The notes: a model not told the origin generated them from the letters alone. Numbered from the stretch's first letter, positions 1 to 6,906 are shown. The stretch: DNA of 64,000 nucleotides from Anaerotruncus colihominis (GCA_025146135.1 CP102255.1:1674001-1738000), one strand, 5' to 3'. Numbers and translations: made by a program.

Positions 1-1
1 T

Positions 2-370
2 ACGCTTTTGGAAGGGGAATGTTTGGTAGACGCGCCGCCGCCAATGATGCGGCCGTATGCCGGTGCGGATGGGTTTGTCAGACCGGCCTGGGATGGCTCA
101 GAGTGGAGGGAATCCGCCACAAGCGGGGAAATCGAGACGTGGGAGACGGAGCACCCCGCGCCGCCTCCTGTCCCTCTCTCCAAGAACGAACGTATTACAG
201 CATTAGAAACACAGATGACCGATGCGCAGATAGCGATCACAGAAAACTACGAAACGGCAGACGGGCAGAACACAGACGCCATGCTTGCGTTGGCGGAAGT
301 ATATGAAACCATGATCGCCCTGCAAACGCGCGTGGCATCCCTGGAAGGTGGTGGGAAAGCGAATGGCTAA
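2..370 (+). CDS. Phage tail/structural protein, C-terminal part (runs off left edge)
   Basis: The reading frame is open from the first bases, so only the last ~123 codons are present. The visible part has a proline-rich linker (around PAPPPVPLSKNERI) followed by a predicted coiled coil of alternating Ala/Thr/Ile/Leu residues ending in VASLEGG. Such a Pro linker plus a short C-terminal coiled coil is common at the end of tail-fibre or baseplate proteins that directly precede the lysis genes of Clostridia siphophages. The stop overlaps the start of the next small gene by 8 bases. The identification rests mainly on position (upstream of XhlA-holin-endolysin); no tail domain is visible in the fragment. 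Confidence 0.5.
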   Translation, partial: TLLEGECLVDAPPPMMRPYAGADGFVRPAWDGSEWRESATSGEIETWETEHPAPPPVPLSKNERITALETQMTDAQIAITENYETADGQNTDAMLALAEVYETMIALQTRVASLEGGGKANG

Positions 371-488
371 AGTATACGCAACACTGATCATGAAAGGCAA
401 AAAGACGCTGGATGACGTTCCGGCGCTGCTCAAAGAACAGGTACAGGAAATCCTTGCTGCTCTTGATGTTGAAATGCAGCGGTCTTAG
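363..488 (+). CDS. CD1375-like small phage protein
   Basis: A 41-residue product starting MAKVYATLIMKGKKTLDDVP and ending in VEMQRS. It matches from memory the pattern of the small CD1375 family of Firmicutes prophages (M-A-K-x-Y-A-x-L-I-x-K-G-x-K-T-x-x-D-V-P), which sits between tail and lysis genes. The start overlaps the end of the preceding gene by 8 bases and a GGTGGTGGGAAAG stretch lies upstream as ribosome site. The function of the family is unknown. Too short for most ORF callers, but position and pattern support it. Confidence 0.7.
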   Translation: MAKVYATLIMKGKKTLDDVPALLKEQVQEILAALDVEMQRS

Positions 489-539
489 ACCGACTGATCG
501 ATGTAGACATTTAGACCTGTCGGGAAGGGGAAAAACCAT

Positions 540-890
540 ATGGCGGATGAGAAATGCATCATAGACCCGCAGCGGGATTGCCTTGGGCTGCATAAAGCAA
601 ACTCGCTCGAGAAACAAATATCGGAATACCGTACGCAGGCGCGGGAAACACACGCCGATATGTATAAACGAATCGCGGCGTTGGAACGGTCCGGGTCCGC
701 ACAGGAGGCGCGGTATCAGGCGATCATGGACAAATTAACGGAGTTGTCCGTCCGGCTGAATGAAGCGCTGGCGACCATCGCGACGCTTAAAGAAAAGCCG
801 GCGAAACGATGGGAGAGTATTGTCGACAAAGCGATATGGGCCGTTCTCGCGGCGGTGATCGCTTTCGTGCTGGGACGTATGGGATTGTAA
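540..890 (+). CDS. XhlA-like phage lysis-module protein
   Basis: The 116-residue protein has a hydrophilic, coiled-coil-rich N-terminal part (about residues 20-90) and one C-terminal membrane segment (about 97-114, KAIWAVLAAVIAFVLGRM). This is the layout of haemolysin XhlA-type proteins, which work with the holin and endolysin in host-cell lysis. A ribosome site GAAGGGG lies 9-10 bases before the ATG, and the holin gene follows after 16 bases. In other phages the family acts at the cytoplasmic membrane. The first ~15 residues carry two Cys (EKCII, RDCLG), which I cannot interpret. It could equally be described as a generic one-TM phage protein. Confidence 0.65.
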   Translation: MADEKCIIDPQRDCLGLHKANSLEKQISEYRTQARETHADMYKRIAALERSGSAQEARYQAIMDKLTELSVRLNEALATIATLKEKPAKRWESIVDKAIWAVLAAVIAFVLGRMGL

Positions 891-906
891 AAGTGGAGGG
901 ATACAT

Positions 907-1185
907 ATGAAAATCAATTGGAAGGTACGCATTAAAAACCCGCTGTGGTGGATACAGATTGCGGCGGCACTGTTGTTGCCGATGCTGGCATACTTCGGCC
1001 TGGCCTGGGAGGATATGACCTCCTGGGGCACGCTGTGGGATGTGTTTCTGCGCGCGGTGCAGAATCCCGTTGTGCTGCTTGCTGCTGCGGTCAGCGTGTT
1101 TAACGCTGTGACCGACCCAACTACGGCCGGCGTTGGAGACAGCCGCCGGGCACTCGAATATAAGACGCCGAATCTTGATCGTTAA
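907..1185 (+). CDS. Phage holin, phi-LC3 type
   Basis: The 92-residue protein starts MKINWKVRIKNPLWW and has two hydrophobic segments (about residues 16-32 and 50-66), followed by the motif AVTDPTTAGVGDSRRAL and a short polar tail. The N-x-x-V/T-DPTT-x-G-x-x-DS signature is typical of the phi-LC3/Phage_holin_1 family. Holins form membrane lesions that release the endolysin; the GH25 endolysin gene begins 15 bases downstream. The ATG is preceded by GGAGGG. Identity is secure at family level. Confidence 0.88.
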   Translation: MKINWKVRIKNPLWWIQIAAALLLPMLAYFGLAWEDMTSWGTLWDVFLRAVQNPVVLLAAAVSVFNAVTDPTTAGVGDSRRALEYKTPNLDR

Positions 1186-1199
1186 AAGGGGCTATTTTC

Positions 1200-1973
1200 A
1201 TGAATATTAAGGGTATTGATATTTCGTCACATCAGGGAGAAATTGATTTTGAACGCGTGAAGGCGGACGGCGTCCGCTTTGTGATCATCAAGGCCGGGCA
1301 GGGCCTTCGGGAAATGGGGACGTTCCGTCAAAAATACCTGCCTGCTGTACTGGCCGCGGGGCTTGATTGGGGCGCGTACTGGTGGAGCGACGCCGTGACG
1401 GTCGCCGAAGCTCAAAAGGAGGCGGCGGCATTCGTCAGGGCGCTCGACGGCCTGCGCCCGACTTATCCGGTGTACATGGACCAGGAATATGAATCTCCCT
1501 GCGGTAACGCCTGGGGAGTGGGCAAGGGAAAGCAGCTTCGCACCGACATGGCAAAGGCGTTTTTGAAGGTTCTGGAGGACGCCGGGTACTACGCGGGGCT
1601 GTACGCTTCGACAAACTGGCTGCAATACTGGGTGGACGACAAACAGCTTGAAGCATATGACAAGTGGGTTGCACAGTACGCCGAAAAATGCACCTACACC
1701 GGCAGTTACGGAATGTGGCAGCATCATGGAGACGCGCGGGGGTTTGTAGGGCGTGTGGACGGCATTTCCGTACCGGTGGATATCAACGCCTGCTATCGGG
1801 ATTACCCGGAGATCATTAGGGCAAACCTGCTCAACGGCTGGAAGAATTCGGACAAGCCTGAATCTACTCCAGATGATGAATCAAATTTAAAAAATGAACT
1901 TGCAAATTTACAGTCGAAATATGATGACTTGGTAACGGATTTGCTTTTTCTAGTGGACAAATATAGGAGGTGA
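1200..1973 (+). CDS. GH25 N-acetylmuramidase (phage endolysin)
   Basis: A 257-residue lysozyme of glycoside hydrolase family 25, cleaving the beta-1,4 bond between MurNAc and GlcNAc in peptidoglycan. The catalytic domain (about residues 1-205) starts with KGIDISSHQGEIDF, contains the acidic pair in YMDQEYE (Asp and Glu two apart), and ends with WQHHGDARGFVGRVDGISVPVDINACY, all family hallmarks. There is no signal peptide, as expected for a holin-released endolysin. The last ~35 residues (SNLKNELANLQSKYDDL) form a short heptad-like coiled coil instead of a recognised wall-binding domain, and they are AT-richer than the catalytic part. The stop is four bases before the next ATG. Confidence 0.93.
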   Translation: MNIKGIDISSHQGEIDFERVKADGVRFVIIKAGQGLREMGTFRQKYLPAVLAAGLDWGAYWWSDAVTVAEAQKEAAAFVRALDGLRPTYPVYMDQEYESPCGNAWGVGKGKQLRTDMAKAFLKVLEDAGYYAGLYASTNWLQYWVDDKQLEAYDKWVAQYAEKCTYTGSYGMWQHHGDARGFVGRVDGISVPVDINACYRDYPEIIRANLLNGWKNSDKPESTPDDESNLKNELANLQSKYDDLVTDLLFLVDKYRR

Positions 1974-1976
1974 GGC

Positions 1977-2306
1977 ATGAAACTGAACATCATGGGGTCT
2001 GAATGGACAATCGAGGAACGTTCCGAAAAGGGTGACTCCAGACTGAATGATTGTGACGGGTACGCCGATTGGACGACTAGAGAAATTGTTATAGAACGAG
2101 AGATTATCGGCACCCTTGAAGATATGGAGTGTTATATTCGGAAGGTAAAACGACATGAGATTGTCCACGCTTTTTTGTTTGAATGTGGATTGCATGAGTG
2201 CTCTGGCAACACAGAGGCTTGGGCTATGAATGAAACAATGGTCGATTGGCTCGCCAGAATAGGGCCAAAGATATATGAAGCTTGGAAAGTAGCCGGAGCT
2301 GTTTGA
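1977..2306 (+). CDS. Phage-associated HExxH protein (putative zinc metallopeptidase-like)
   Basis: The 109-residue protein has a central HEIVHAFLFECG segment (about residues 58-69), the HExxH zinc-binding pattern within a helix, followed by Glu-rich sequence (NTEAWAMNE) that could supply a third ligand. Small proteins of this type occur in Firmicutes prophages, often beside lysis genes; their substrates are unknown. The start is directly after GGAGGTGAGGC, four bases after the endolysin stop, so the two are co-transcribed. Base composition is clearly AT-richer than the upstream lysis genes. Enzymatic activity is an inference from the motif only. Confidence 0.6.
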   Translation: MKLNIMGSEWTIEERSEKGDSRLNDCDGYADWTTREIVIEREIIGTLEDMECYIRKVKRHEIVHAFLFECGLHECSGNTEAWAMNETMVDWLARIGPKIYEAWKVAGAV

Positions 2307-2454
2307 ATCTGGAGTTTTTGACCTTTCGGGCAATGTGATTAACCCTGTTGAAAGAACGAAAGGCTGCGGAATACATAACATCAAAATATGAGTAACCGCC
2401 TTTAAAAAAACGCAAAAGGCTGTCGCTTTTTGCGATTGATTTAGAGGTGCAGCA

Positions 2455-2646
2455 ATGAAAATTTTTTTGACACAGGAGCAGAAAGAACGGATTGACCAAG
2501 ATGGTTGGCTAACCGATATGCAGAGAACAGTATTTGAATTGTATTATCGTCGAGGTTGGACGATTGAGGATGTTGCAGCGGAAATAGGGCGTGATCGCCG
2601 AACCGTCAGCCGAATTTTGAGGCAATTACGAGAAAAAGTAAAATAG
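2455..2646 (+). CDS. Small sigma-70 region-4-like HTH protein
   Basis: A 63-residue protein, almost entirely one helix-turn-helix: MQRTVFELYYRRGWTIEDVAAEIGRDRRTVSRILRQLREKVK. The pattern (regulated helix, then IEDVAAEIGRDRRTVSR as recognition helix) resembles sigma factor region 4 or the small ArpU/YmfL-type phage late regulators. It is preceded by GAGGTG at a good distance. It is the last gene of the prophage operon and is followed immediately by a long terminator hairpin. Likely a DNA-binding regulator; its target is unknown. Confidence 0.65.
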   Translation: MKIFLTQEQKERIDQDGWLTDMQRTVFELYYRRGWTIEDVAAEIGRDRRTVSRILRQLREKVK

Positions 2647-2690
2647 CCAAAATTGCCCGCCTTTACAATTTAAGGCGGGCAATTTTGGCT
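2645..2690 (+). terminator. Strong stem-loop closing the prophage operon
   Basis: A perfect 19-bp inverted repeat (left arm 2645-2663, right arm 2672-2690, 8-base loop) begins inside the stop codon of the HTH gene. The arms contain a GC core (GCCCGCC/GGCGGGC) flanked by AAAATT, and AT-rich DNA follows (TTTAAAATTTT). It is a convincing transcription stop. Confidence 0.8.
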
Positions 2691-2718
2691 TTAAAATTTT
2701 GCTTAAATATCTTATAAT
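2690..2718 (+). promoter_or_regulatory. Putative promoter of the six-gene cassette
   Basis: TTTAAA at 2690-2695 and TATAAT at 2713-2718 are separated by 17 bases. The -35 is weak but the -10 is perfect. It starts directly at the end of the preceding terminator and points into the cassette beginning at 2864. About 145 bases of leader would precede the first gene; I see no other gene in it. Confidence 0.4.
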
Positions 2719-2863
2719 TATCATTTGTGCGTCCTATGGCGGGCGCGCTTTTTTGTTATGATTTGATTACAGGGCAGCGACCGGAGCGGGCGAAATTTCT
2801 TTCCGCCTGCGGACAACGCCAAAGGCTCCGGCGGTCCTAAATTGAATACAAGGATGCGTAAGA

Positions 2864-3013
2864 TTGGCAGAATCAAATCTTTATGTAAACAGGTTGGTCA
2901 TGTTGGGATACGATCAGAAGGCAGCAGAAAAGATTGTCGATCTGTATTCGAGACAGAAAAGCTTGAACAGTCTGGAGAAATATATTTTAGCTCGTGAGGA
3001 GGTAGGACAATAA
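2864..3013 (+). CDS. Small hypothetical protein, first gene of cassette
   Basis: A 49-residue reading frame with a TTG start, preceded by AAGGATG (2850-2856). The product, LAESNLYVNRLVMLGYDQKAAE onward, ends in KYILAREEVGQ and is a compact, probably helical protein. Its stop codon overlaps the start of the next gene (TAATG), as does the next junction, which supports translational coupling and hence a real gene. I do not recognise a family. Small helical proteins like this commonly head this kind of phage-linked cassette. Confidence 0.5.
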   Translation: MAESNLYVNRLVMLGYDQKAAEKIVDLYSRQKSLNSLEKYILAREEVGQ

Positions 3014-3474
3014 TGTACGGTGCTCCCAATTATATGCCGCAGGTACCTGATTCTAATCTGACATTTCAGCAAAGGATGCCGCAATATGGGCATTACTACT
3101 CTCCGCCGATGGTTTCAGGCGCCGCACAAATTCAGCAGCCGGCAGAACAGCAAATTATTTGCCGTCCGGTTGCATCAATAGAGGAGGCTCGGGCAATTCC
3201 TACCGATTTTTCAGGTGCTTTGATGATATTGCCTGATTTGTCTCATGGTATGGTTTATACTAAGCAATTAAATTTTGCGGATGGCAGCGCGATGTTCCGG
3301 CAGTTTAAGGCGGTCGTTGACGAAGCTCCGCGCGCGCAGGTAGAATATGCGCCAGCCAGTGAGCTTGAGGCATTACGCGGGGATTTTGCAACCCTGCGGG
3401 GGGATTTTGAACAGCTTGCAGCCATGCTCCCACAAGAGAAACCCAAAATCAATCGGGGAGGTGCTGAAAAATAA
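3013..3474 (+). CDS. Hypothetical phage-associated protein with proline/glutamine-rich N-terminus
   Basis: A 153-residue protein. Residues 1-45 are rich in Pro, Gln, Tyr and Met and probably disordered. A compact middle domain (about 48-105) contains ICRPVASIEEARAIPTDFSG and LPDLSHGMVYTKQLNF, a pattern I recognise as recurring in uncharacterised proteins of gut phages and Clostridia genomes. A C-terminal heptad region (SELEALRGDFATLRGDFEQL) suggests oligomerisation. It overlaps both neighbours by one base (TAATG), so the three small genes are translationally coupled. The function is unknown; it could be structural or a surface/decoration protein. Confidence 0.6.
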   Translation: MYGAPNYMPQVPDSNLTFQQRMPQYGHYYSPPMVSGAAQIQQPAEQQIICRPVASIEEARAIPTDFSGALMILPDLSHGMVYTKQLNFADGSAMFRQFKAVVDEAPRAQVEYAPASELEALRGDFATLRGDFEQLAAMLPQEKPKINRGGAEK

Positions 3475-3725
3475 TGAACCCCATGCAAATGATGAATGTA
3501 AACAATCCCGTAATGCAAATGATGCAGATGATGCGCAGCGGTGGAAATCCGATGCAAATACTCCAACAGATAGCCTCACAAAATCCGAAGGCTGTGCAGG
3601 CAATAAACCTGATGCATGGAAAGAACTCAAAACAAATACGCATAACCGTCGAAAATATGGCAAAAGAACGCGGAATCGATCTTAAACAAATGGCGCAAAG
3701 CCTTGGGATCAATCTTCCCAAATGA
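3474..3725 (+). CDS. Hypothetical Met/Gln-rich small protein
   Basis: An 83-residue protein. The first ~35 residues are strikingly Met-, Asn- and Gln-rich (MNPMQMMNVNNPVMQMMQMM), with NPMQ repeated. The rest (IASQNPKAVQAINLMHGKNSKQIRITVENMAKERGIDLKQMAQSLGI) looks like a small helical domain, with KERGIDLKQMAQSLGI resembling a short HTH-like unit. It is coupled to the upstream gene by a TAATG overlap. Homologous-looking small proteins accompany the Gly-rich gene downstream in phage-linked cassettes as I remember them. No function known. Confidence 0.55.
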   Translation: MNPMQMMNVNNPVMQMMQMMRSGGNPMQILQQIASQNPKAVQAINLMHGKNSKQIRITVENMAKERGIDLKQMAQSLGINLPK

Positions 3726-3829
3726 AATAAAAGCAAATTCCCTTATCAGTTTACGGGTCTTGAGAAAAACCGCGACCTGTTAGCAAACGGGAATCCCGTT
3801 GCAATAAAACTGAAAAGGAGAATGAGACA

Positions 3830-4576
3830 ATGGATGATTTCGGTATGGGCTATGCGCTCGGTTCCGAAAGCGACGGCAACCGCAATAATGGCTTTTTTGG
3901 CGGAGAAGGCATTTGGGCTATTTTGCTGTTTGCAATGATCTTCGGATGGGGCAACGGCGGATGGGGAGGTTTTGGCGGCGGCGGAATCAACAGCCCGGCA
4001 GGGCAGGGTGCATTGACACGCTCCGATCTCTGCTCTGAATTTGCGTTCAATGATCTTCAGAATGGCGTCCGTGGCATTCAGCAGGGTATTTGTGACAGTA
4101 CATTTGCCCTCAACAACACAGTGACCAATGGTTTCCATGGCGTAGATACTGCGGTATGCAATCTCGGCTACAATGTGCAGAATGGCTTTAACCAGATTGG
4201 CCATCAGATTTCTGATTGCTGCTGCCAGACACAGAATGCAATCCAGAATGTTCGCTATGATATGGCGACACAGGCTTGCGATACCCGCAATCTAATCCAG
4301 TCAACCACCCGCGATATCACTGACAACGTCAATGCAAACACCCGTGCAATTCTTGATTTCCTCACGCAGGACAAGATTTCCACGTTGCAGGCAGAAAACC
4401 AGTCGTTGAAGCTGGCGGCGTCGCAGGCCGCGCAGAATGCCTATCTGGTTGCGAACAATGATGCGCAGACTGCCGAATTGATTCGCAGGATTGCTCCGCC
4501 TCCGGTGCCGTCCTATACAGTACCGGCCCCGTATCCGTATTGCGGGACAGGCTATAGCAACGGCTGTGGTTGCTGA
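3830..4576 (+). CDS. Gly-rich and Cys-rich membrane-associated cassette protein
   Basis: A 248-residue protein in three parts. Residues 1-60 contain a hydrophobic stretch (WAILLFAMIFGWG) flanked by Gly/Asn-rich sequence (GNGGWGGFGGGGI). Residues 65-200 form a long amphipathic helical region with phased repeats (GVRGIQQGICDSTFALNN, GFHGVDTAVCNLGYNV, GFNQIGHQISDCCCQTQN), with Cys at regular intervals. The tail is Pro/Tyr-rich and ends in GYSNGCGC. It resembles an uncharacterised protein type found in many gut phages and integrated elements. The RBS is AAGGAG 9 bases upstream. The repeats suggest a fibrous or coiled-coil assembly. The function is unknown. Confidence 0.6.
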   Translation: MDDFGMGYALGSESDGNRNNGFFGGEGIWAILLFAMIFGWGNGGWGGFGGGGINSPAGQGALTRSDLCSEFAFNDLQNGVRGIQQGICDSTFALNNTVTNGFHGVDTAVCNLGYNVQNGFNQIGHQISDCCCQTQNAIQNVRYDMATQACDTRNLIQSTTRDITDNVNANTRAILDFLTQDKISTLQAENQSLKLAASQAAQNAYLVANNDAQTAELIRRIAPPPVPSYTVPAPYPYCGTGYSNGCGC

Positions 4577-4655
4577 ATAACTTTTCCGGCTTTGCCGTGA
4601 TAAATCGGGGCGGCAGGCAATCGCTTGTCGCCCCTGAATTTTGGAGGGAAAAAAG

Positions 4656-5072
4656 ATGTCTTGTAAATCTGTATGCAAACTTTGCGACCGCCTTGTGATA
4701 TCGCAAAGCGTCGCTTTTACTGGCGGGAACTTAATTATTAATCTGCCGGCGGGAGGGTATACAGACGGATGCAAATATTGTATTGTCGTTGCCCAAAGTA
4801 TTCCGGATACAGTGACAATTAACGCGCCGGTAGTCATTACGATTGGAACGGGAACAGAGCAATATCCATTGACAAAATGTGATTGCTCTCAGGTAACTGC
4901 CTGCGGAATTCGTACACGGACCCGTTACGCTGTGAGGGTATCTACTTCTGCAACAAGCGGAACATTTAAAATGCTTGGGACACCTTGCTGTGCGCCGACT
5001 AATAATCTCCGCAGTATTGATGGCAGTTCTCCGACGCCGGCCCCGACATCAAGAGGAGGTGCATCAAAATGA
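4656..5072 (+). CDS. Hypothetical Cys-rich beta protein
   Basis: A 138-residue protein. ATG at 4656 is chosen because GGAGGG (4643-4648) sits 7 bases upstream; an earlier in-frame TTG overlaps the ribosome site. The N-terminus has CKSVCKLC, with more Cys at CKYC and CDCSQ and in TPCCAP near the C-terminus. The middle is beta-rich (Val/Ile/Thr alternation: SQSVAFTGGNLIINLPAGGY and TVTINAPVVITIGTG). No signal peptide is seen, so the Cys may bind metal or lie in a virion or surface structure. It overlaps the next gene by 4 bases (ATGA). No recognised family name. Confidence 0.55.
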   Translation: MSCKSVCKLCDRLVISQSVAFTGGNLIINLPAGGYTDGCKYCIVVAQSIPDTVTINAPVVITIGTGTEQYPLTKCDCSQVTACGIRTRTRYAVRVSTSATSGTFKMLGTPCCAPTNNLRSIDGSSPTPAPTSRGGASK

Positions 5073-5800
5073 AACCAGTGACACGTATGTTATTGATGCG
5101 CGGAAATAGGCGCGAAGATAATGATAGATATGATTACGGGCGCCATATGTATGATGATCGGGAAAAGGATTATGATCCTTATGACGCGCCTCACGATGCA
5201 TTTCGCGACCGGCGGGGCCGCCGTCATTATGATAACGGCAAATATGCGCCTATGCGGTCGGCTTATGATGATATGATGTCATATGATTATGATCGCCGTT
5301 ATACGCACGATCTGCCGCAAAACCGCCGTTATCCTATGGGATTTACCGCGGGAGATGGAGCAGATCATCATGAATCATATCCCCTGCCTATGCGCGGCCA
5401 ATATGAAGGGCAAGGATATATTCGACGCAGTGGAGACGGGTATCAGATTGGCGGCAGCGTGCATCAAAAAGATGAAAACTACGATAAAGAGTTTGACCGC
5501 AAAACCGCCGAAAAATGGGTGTCTCAAATGAGTAAACCGGGAAAGACCGGAGAAAAAGGCGGTAAGTGGACCTACGATGAAGCAAAATCCATTCTCGAAA
5601 AAAAGGGATGGAATGTTAATCCCGTAGAATTTTTTGCGGTCCTCAATATGATTTACAGCGATTACGGCAAGACATTGGCAAACTACAATATCAATAATAC
5701 CGATCTGTATGCTGACTTGGCTAAAGATTGGATTATGGACGATGATGTAGCGGCAGGAGCAGAAAAGACAGCCTGTTATTACTATGATATCGTCGAATAG
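5069..5800 (+). CDS. Hypothetical protein with low-complexity D/Y/R N-terminus and conserved C-terminal domain
   Basis: A 243-residue protein. Residues 1-125 are low complexity, rich in Asp, Tyr, Arg and His (for example YDYGRHMYDDREKDYDPYD). Residues about 135-240 form a folded domain containing KTAEKWVSQM, GGKWTYDEAKSILEKKGWNVNPVEFFAVLNMIYSDYGK, YADLAKDWI and a terminal YYYDIVE. I recall this C-terminal domain as common in uncharacterised gut phage and prophage proteins, usually last in such a cassette. The gene overlaps its predecessor by 4 bases and is followed by a strong terminator. The function is unknown. Confidence 0.6.
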   Translation: MKPVTRMLLMRGNRREDNDRYDYGRHMYDDREKDYDPYDAPHDAFRDRRGRRHYDNGKYAPMRSAYDDMMSYDYDRRYTHDLPQNRRYPMGFTAGDGADHHESYPLPMRGQYEGQGYIRRSGDGYQIGGSVHQKDENYDKEFDRKTAEKWVSQMSKPGKTGEKGGKWTYDEAKSILEKKGWNVNPVEFFAVLNMIYSDYGKTLANYNINNTDLYADLAKDWIMDDDVAAGAEKTACYYYDIVE

Positions 5801-5808
5801 AAGTAAAA

Positions 5809-5832
5809 GCGCCCGGATTCCGGGCGCTTTTT
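5809..5832 (+). terminator. Intrinsic terminator of the cassette
   Basis: Stem GCGCCCGG (5809-5816) / CCGGGCGC (5820-5827), 3-base loop, followed by TTTTT. It lies 9 bases after the last cassette stop. With the promoter at 2690-2718 it makes the cassette a self-contained transcription unit. Confidence 0.92.
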
Positions 5833-6049
5833 ATATGGATTTTTGTATCATGGAAAACAATGTAAATATTTAGATACCCAAAAATCAGGCTATTATTTGT
5901 ATTTGCAGACAATGGGACGTTACTAACACGTTACTAACAAACTATAAAATTACTTTTTTTACCATGTTGTATTGAACCCTAAAATAATATTTAACAAAAG
6001 TTTAGATTACTTGTGAACTGGCTTTTTATGCGGATTTAAGGGGACAAAA
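5833..6049. other. AT-rich intergenic segment between cassette and tRNA
   Basis: No gene is visible on either strand. The segment is AT-rich and holds the tandem 11-bp repeat described separately. Its position between phage cargo and the 3' end of a tRNA is where an attachment site with integrase arm sites would be expected, but no integrase gene or recognisable att core was found. Confidence 0.4.
5918..5939. repeat. Tandem 11-bp direct repeat (possible integrase arm sites)
   Basis: CGTTACTAACA occurs twice head to tail (5918-5928 and 5929-5939). Short tandem repeats close to an att site often serve as arm-type binding sites for tyrosine integrases. That role is inferred only from position, about 150 bases from the tRNA 3' end. 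Confidence 0.35.
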
Positions 6050-6051
6050 AA

Positions 6052-6080
6052 ATGCCGCCCGGACTATTGCCCGAACAGCA
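6052..6080 (-). terminator. Terminator of tRNA-Val
   Basis: Reading the minus strand just after the tRNA CCA end, GCTGTTCGGGC pairs with GTCCGGGCGGC (11 pairs counting G-U wobbles, 4-base loop AATA). Seven T follow after one A. Placement and T run fit a rho-independent terminator for the tRNA. Confidence 0.6.
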
Positions 6081-6084
6081 CCCC

Positions 6085-6160
6085 TGGTGGACGGTAAGGA
6101 ACTCGAATCCCTGACCCCCTGCACGTCAAGCAGGTGCTCTACCAGCTGAGCTAACCGTCC
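6085..6160 (-). tRNA. tRNA-Val (anticodon GAC)
   Basis: On the minus strand the 76-nt sequence folds as a complete cloverleaf: acceptor GGACGGT/ACCGTCC, D-arm GCTC/GAGC, anticodon stem CCTGC/GCAGG with loop TTGACGT (anticodon GAC, codons GUC/GUU), T-arm AGGGA/TCCTT with loop TTCGAGT, discriminator A and encoded CCA. The 3' end faces the phage cassette at 2864-5832, so this tRNA gene is a plausible integration site for the element on its left. Confidence 0.95.
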
Positions 6161-6354
6161 GTCTTTTATTTTGTCAACCGACTTGCTTATTATATAATAA
6201 TTATTTGGAAAATGCAAGGGGAAAATTCAAAAAAATTAAAAAAATTTGTAAATCGTTTAAATTAACTGTTAAATGGCGGAGAAGGAAGGGATTTGTTTGT
6301 GCAAATATGTCAAAAATTACACGGCAATGATCGTCAAAACGCAACGATAGGCAC

Positions 6355-6384
6355 TTGTTCCAATGTGTAAATATGTGATATAAT
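6355..6384 (+). promoter_or_regulatory. Promoter of the ruvC operon
   Basis: TTGTTC (6355-6360) and TATAAT (6379-6384) with an 18-base spacer, about 30 bases before the ruvC start codon. This gives a short leader. Confidence 0.55.
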
Positions 6385-6414
6385 AAATTGATTTGGCGGT
6401 ATATAGGAGGGCCT

Positions 6415-6906
6415 ATGATCATCCTAGGAATTGACCCGGGCTATGCGACAGTTGGATATGGGGTGGTCAATTATGACCGCGGACGTTTTGCACCGGTCCG
6501 ATTTGGTGCGATCACAACACCACCAAAAACCGATTTTTCAGCACGGCTGGAAATGATTTATGACGATATGACGGTGCTGCTTGATAAGTCCCAGCCGCAG
6601 GCGCTTTCAATTGAACAGTTGTTTTTCTCCAATAATAAGACGACCGCCATTGATGTCGCACAGGCACGCGGCGTTATCCTGCTTTCTGCGCGCAAGCATG
6701 GCGTCCCGGTGTTTGAGTATACGCCGATGCAGGTCAAACAGTCTGTGGTTGGCTATGGGCTTGCAGAAAAGAAGCAGGTGATGGAGATGACGCGGATGCT
6801 GCTAGGACTGGAGGCAGTGCCCCGCCCGGACGATACGGCCGACGCGCTCGCGCTTGCAATCTGCCATGGTCACAGCGCCGGTTCACTGCTCTCCCGAATG
6901 AAGTAG
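6415..6906 (+). CDS. ruvC: Crossover junction endodeoxyribonuclease RuvC
   Basis: RuvC resolves Holliday junctions by paired nicking within the RuvABC complex. The 163-residue product starts MIILGIDPGYATVGYGVV. The four acidic catalytic residues are present: Asp7 (GIDPG), Glu67 (SIEQLFF), Asp140 and Asp143 (PDDTADALA). Length matches the family (about 160-175). ATG 6415 is chosen because TAGGAGG lies 5-8 bases upstream; an in-frame ATG 27 bases earlier lacks one. ruvA and ruvB follow on the same strand, giving the complete branch-migration and resolution set in one operon. Confidence 0.97.
   Translation: MIILGIDPGYATVGYGVVNYDRGRFAPVRFGAITTPPKTDFSARLEMIYDDMTVLLDKSQPQALSIEQLFFSNNKTTAIDVAQARGVILLSARKHGVPVFEYTPMQVKQSVVGYGLAEKKQVMEMTRMLLGLEAVPRPDDTADALALAICHGHSAGSLLSRMK

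Noticed and set aside
6026-6217. 63-codon minus-strand frame over the tRNA
   Set aside because: It reads through the tRNA-Val gene; a common false ORF.
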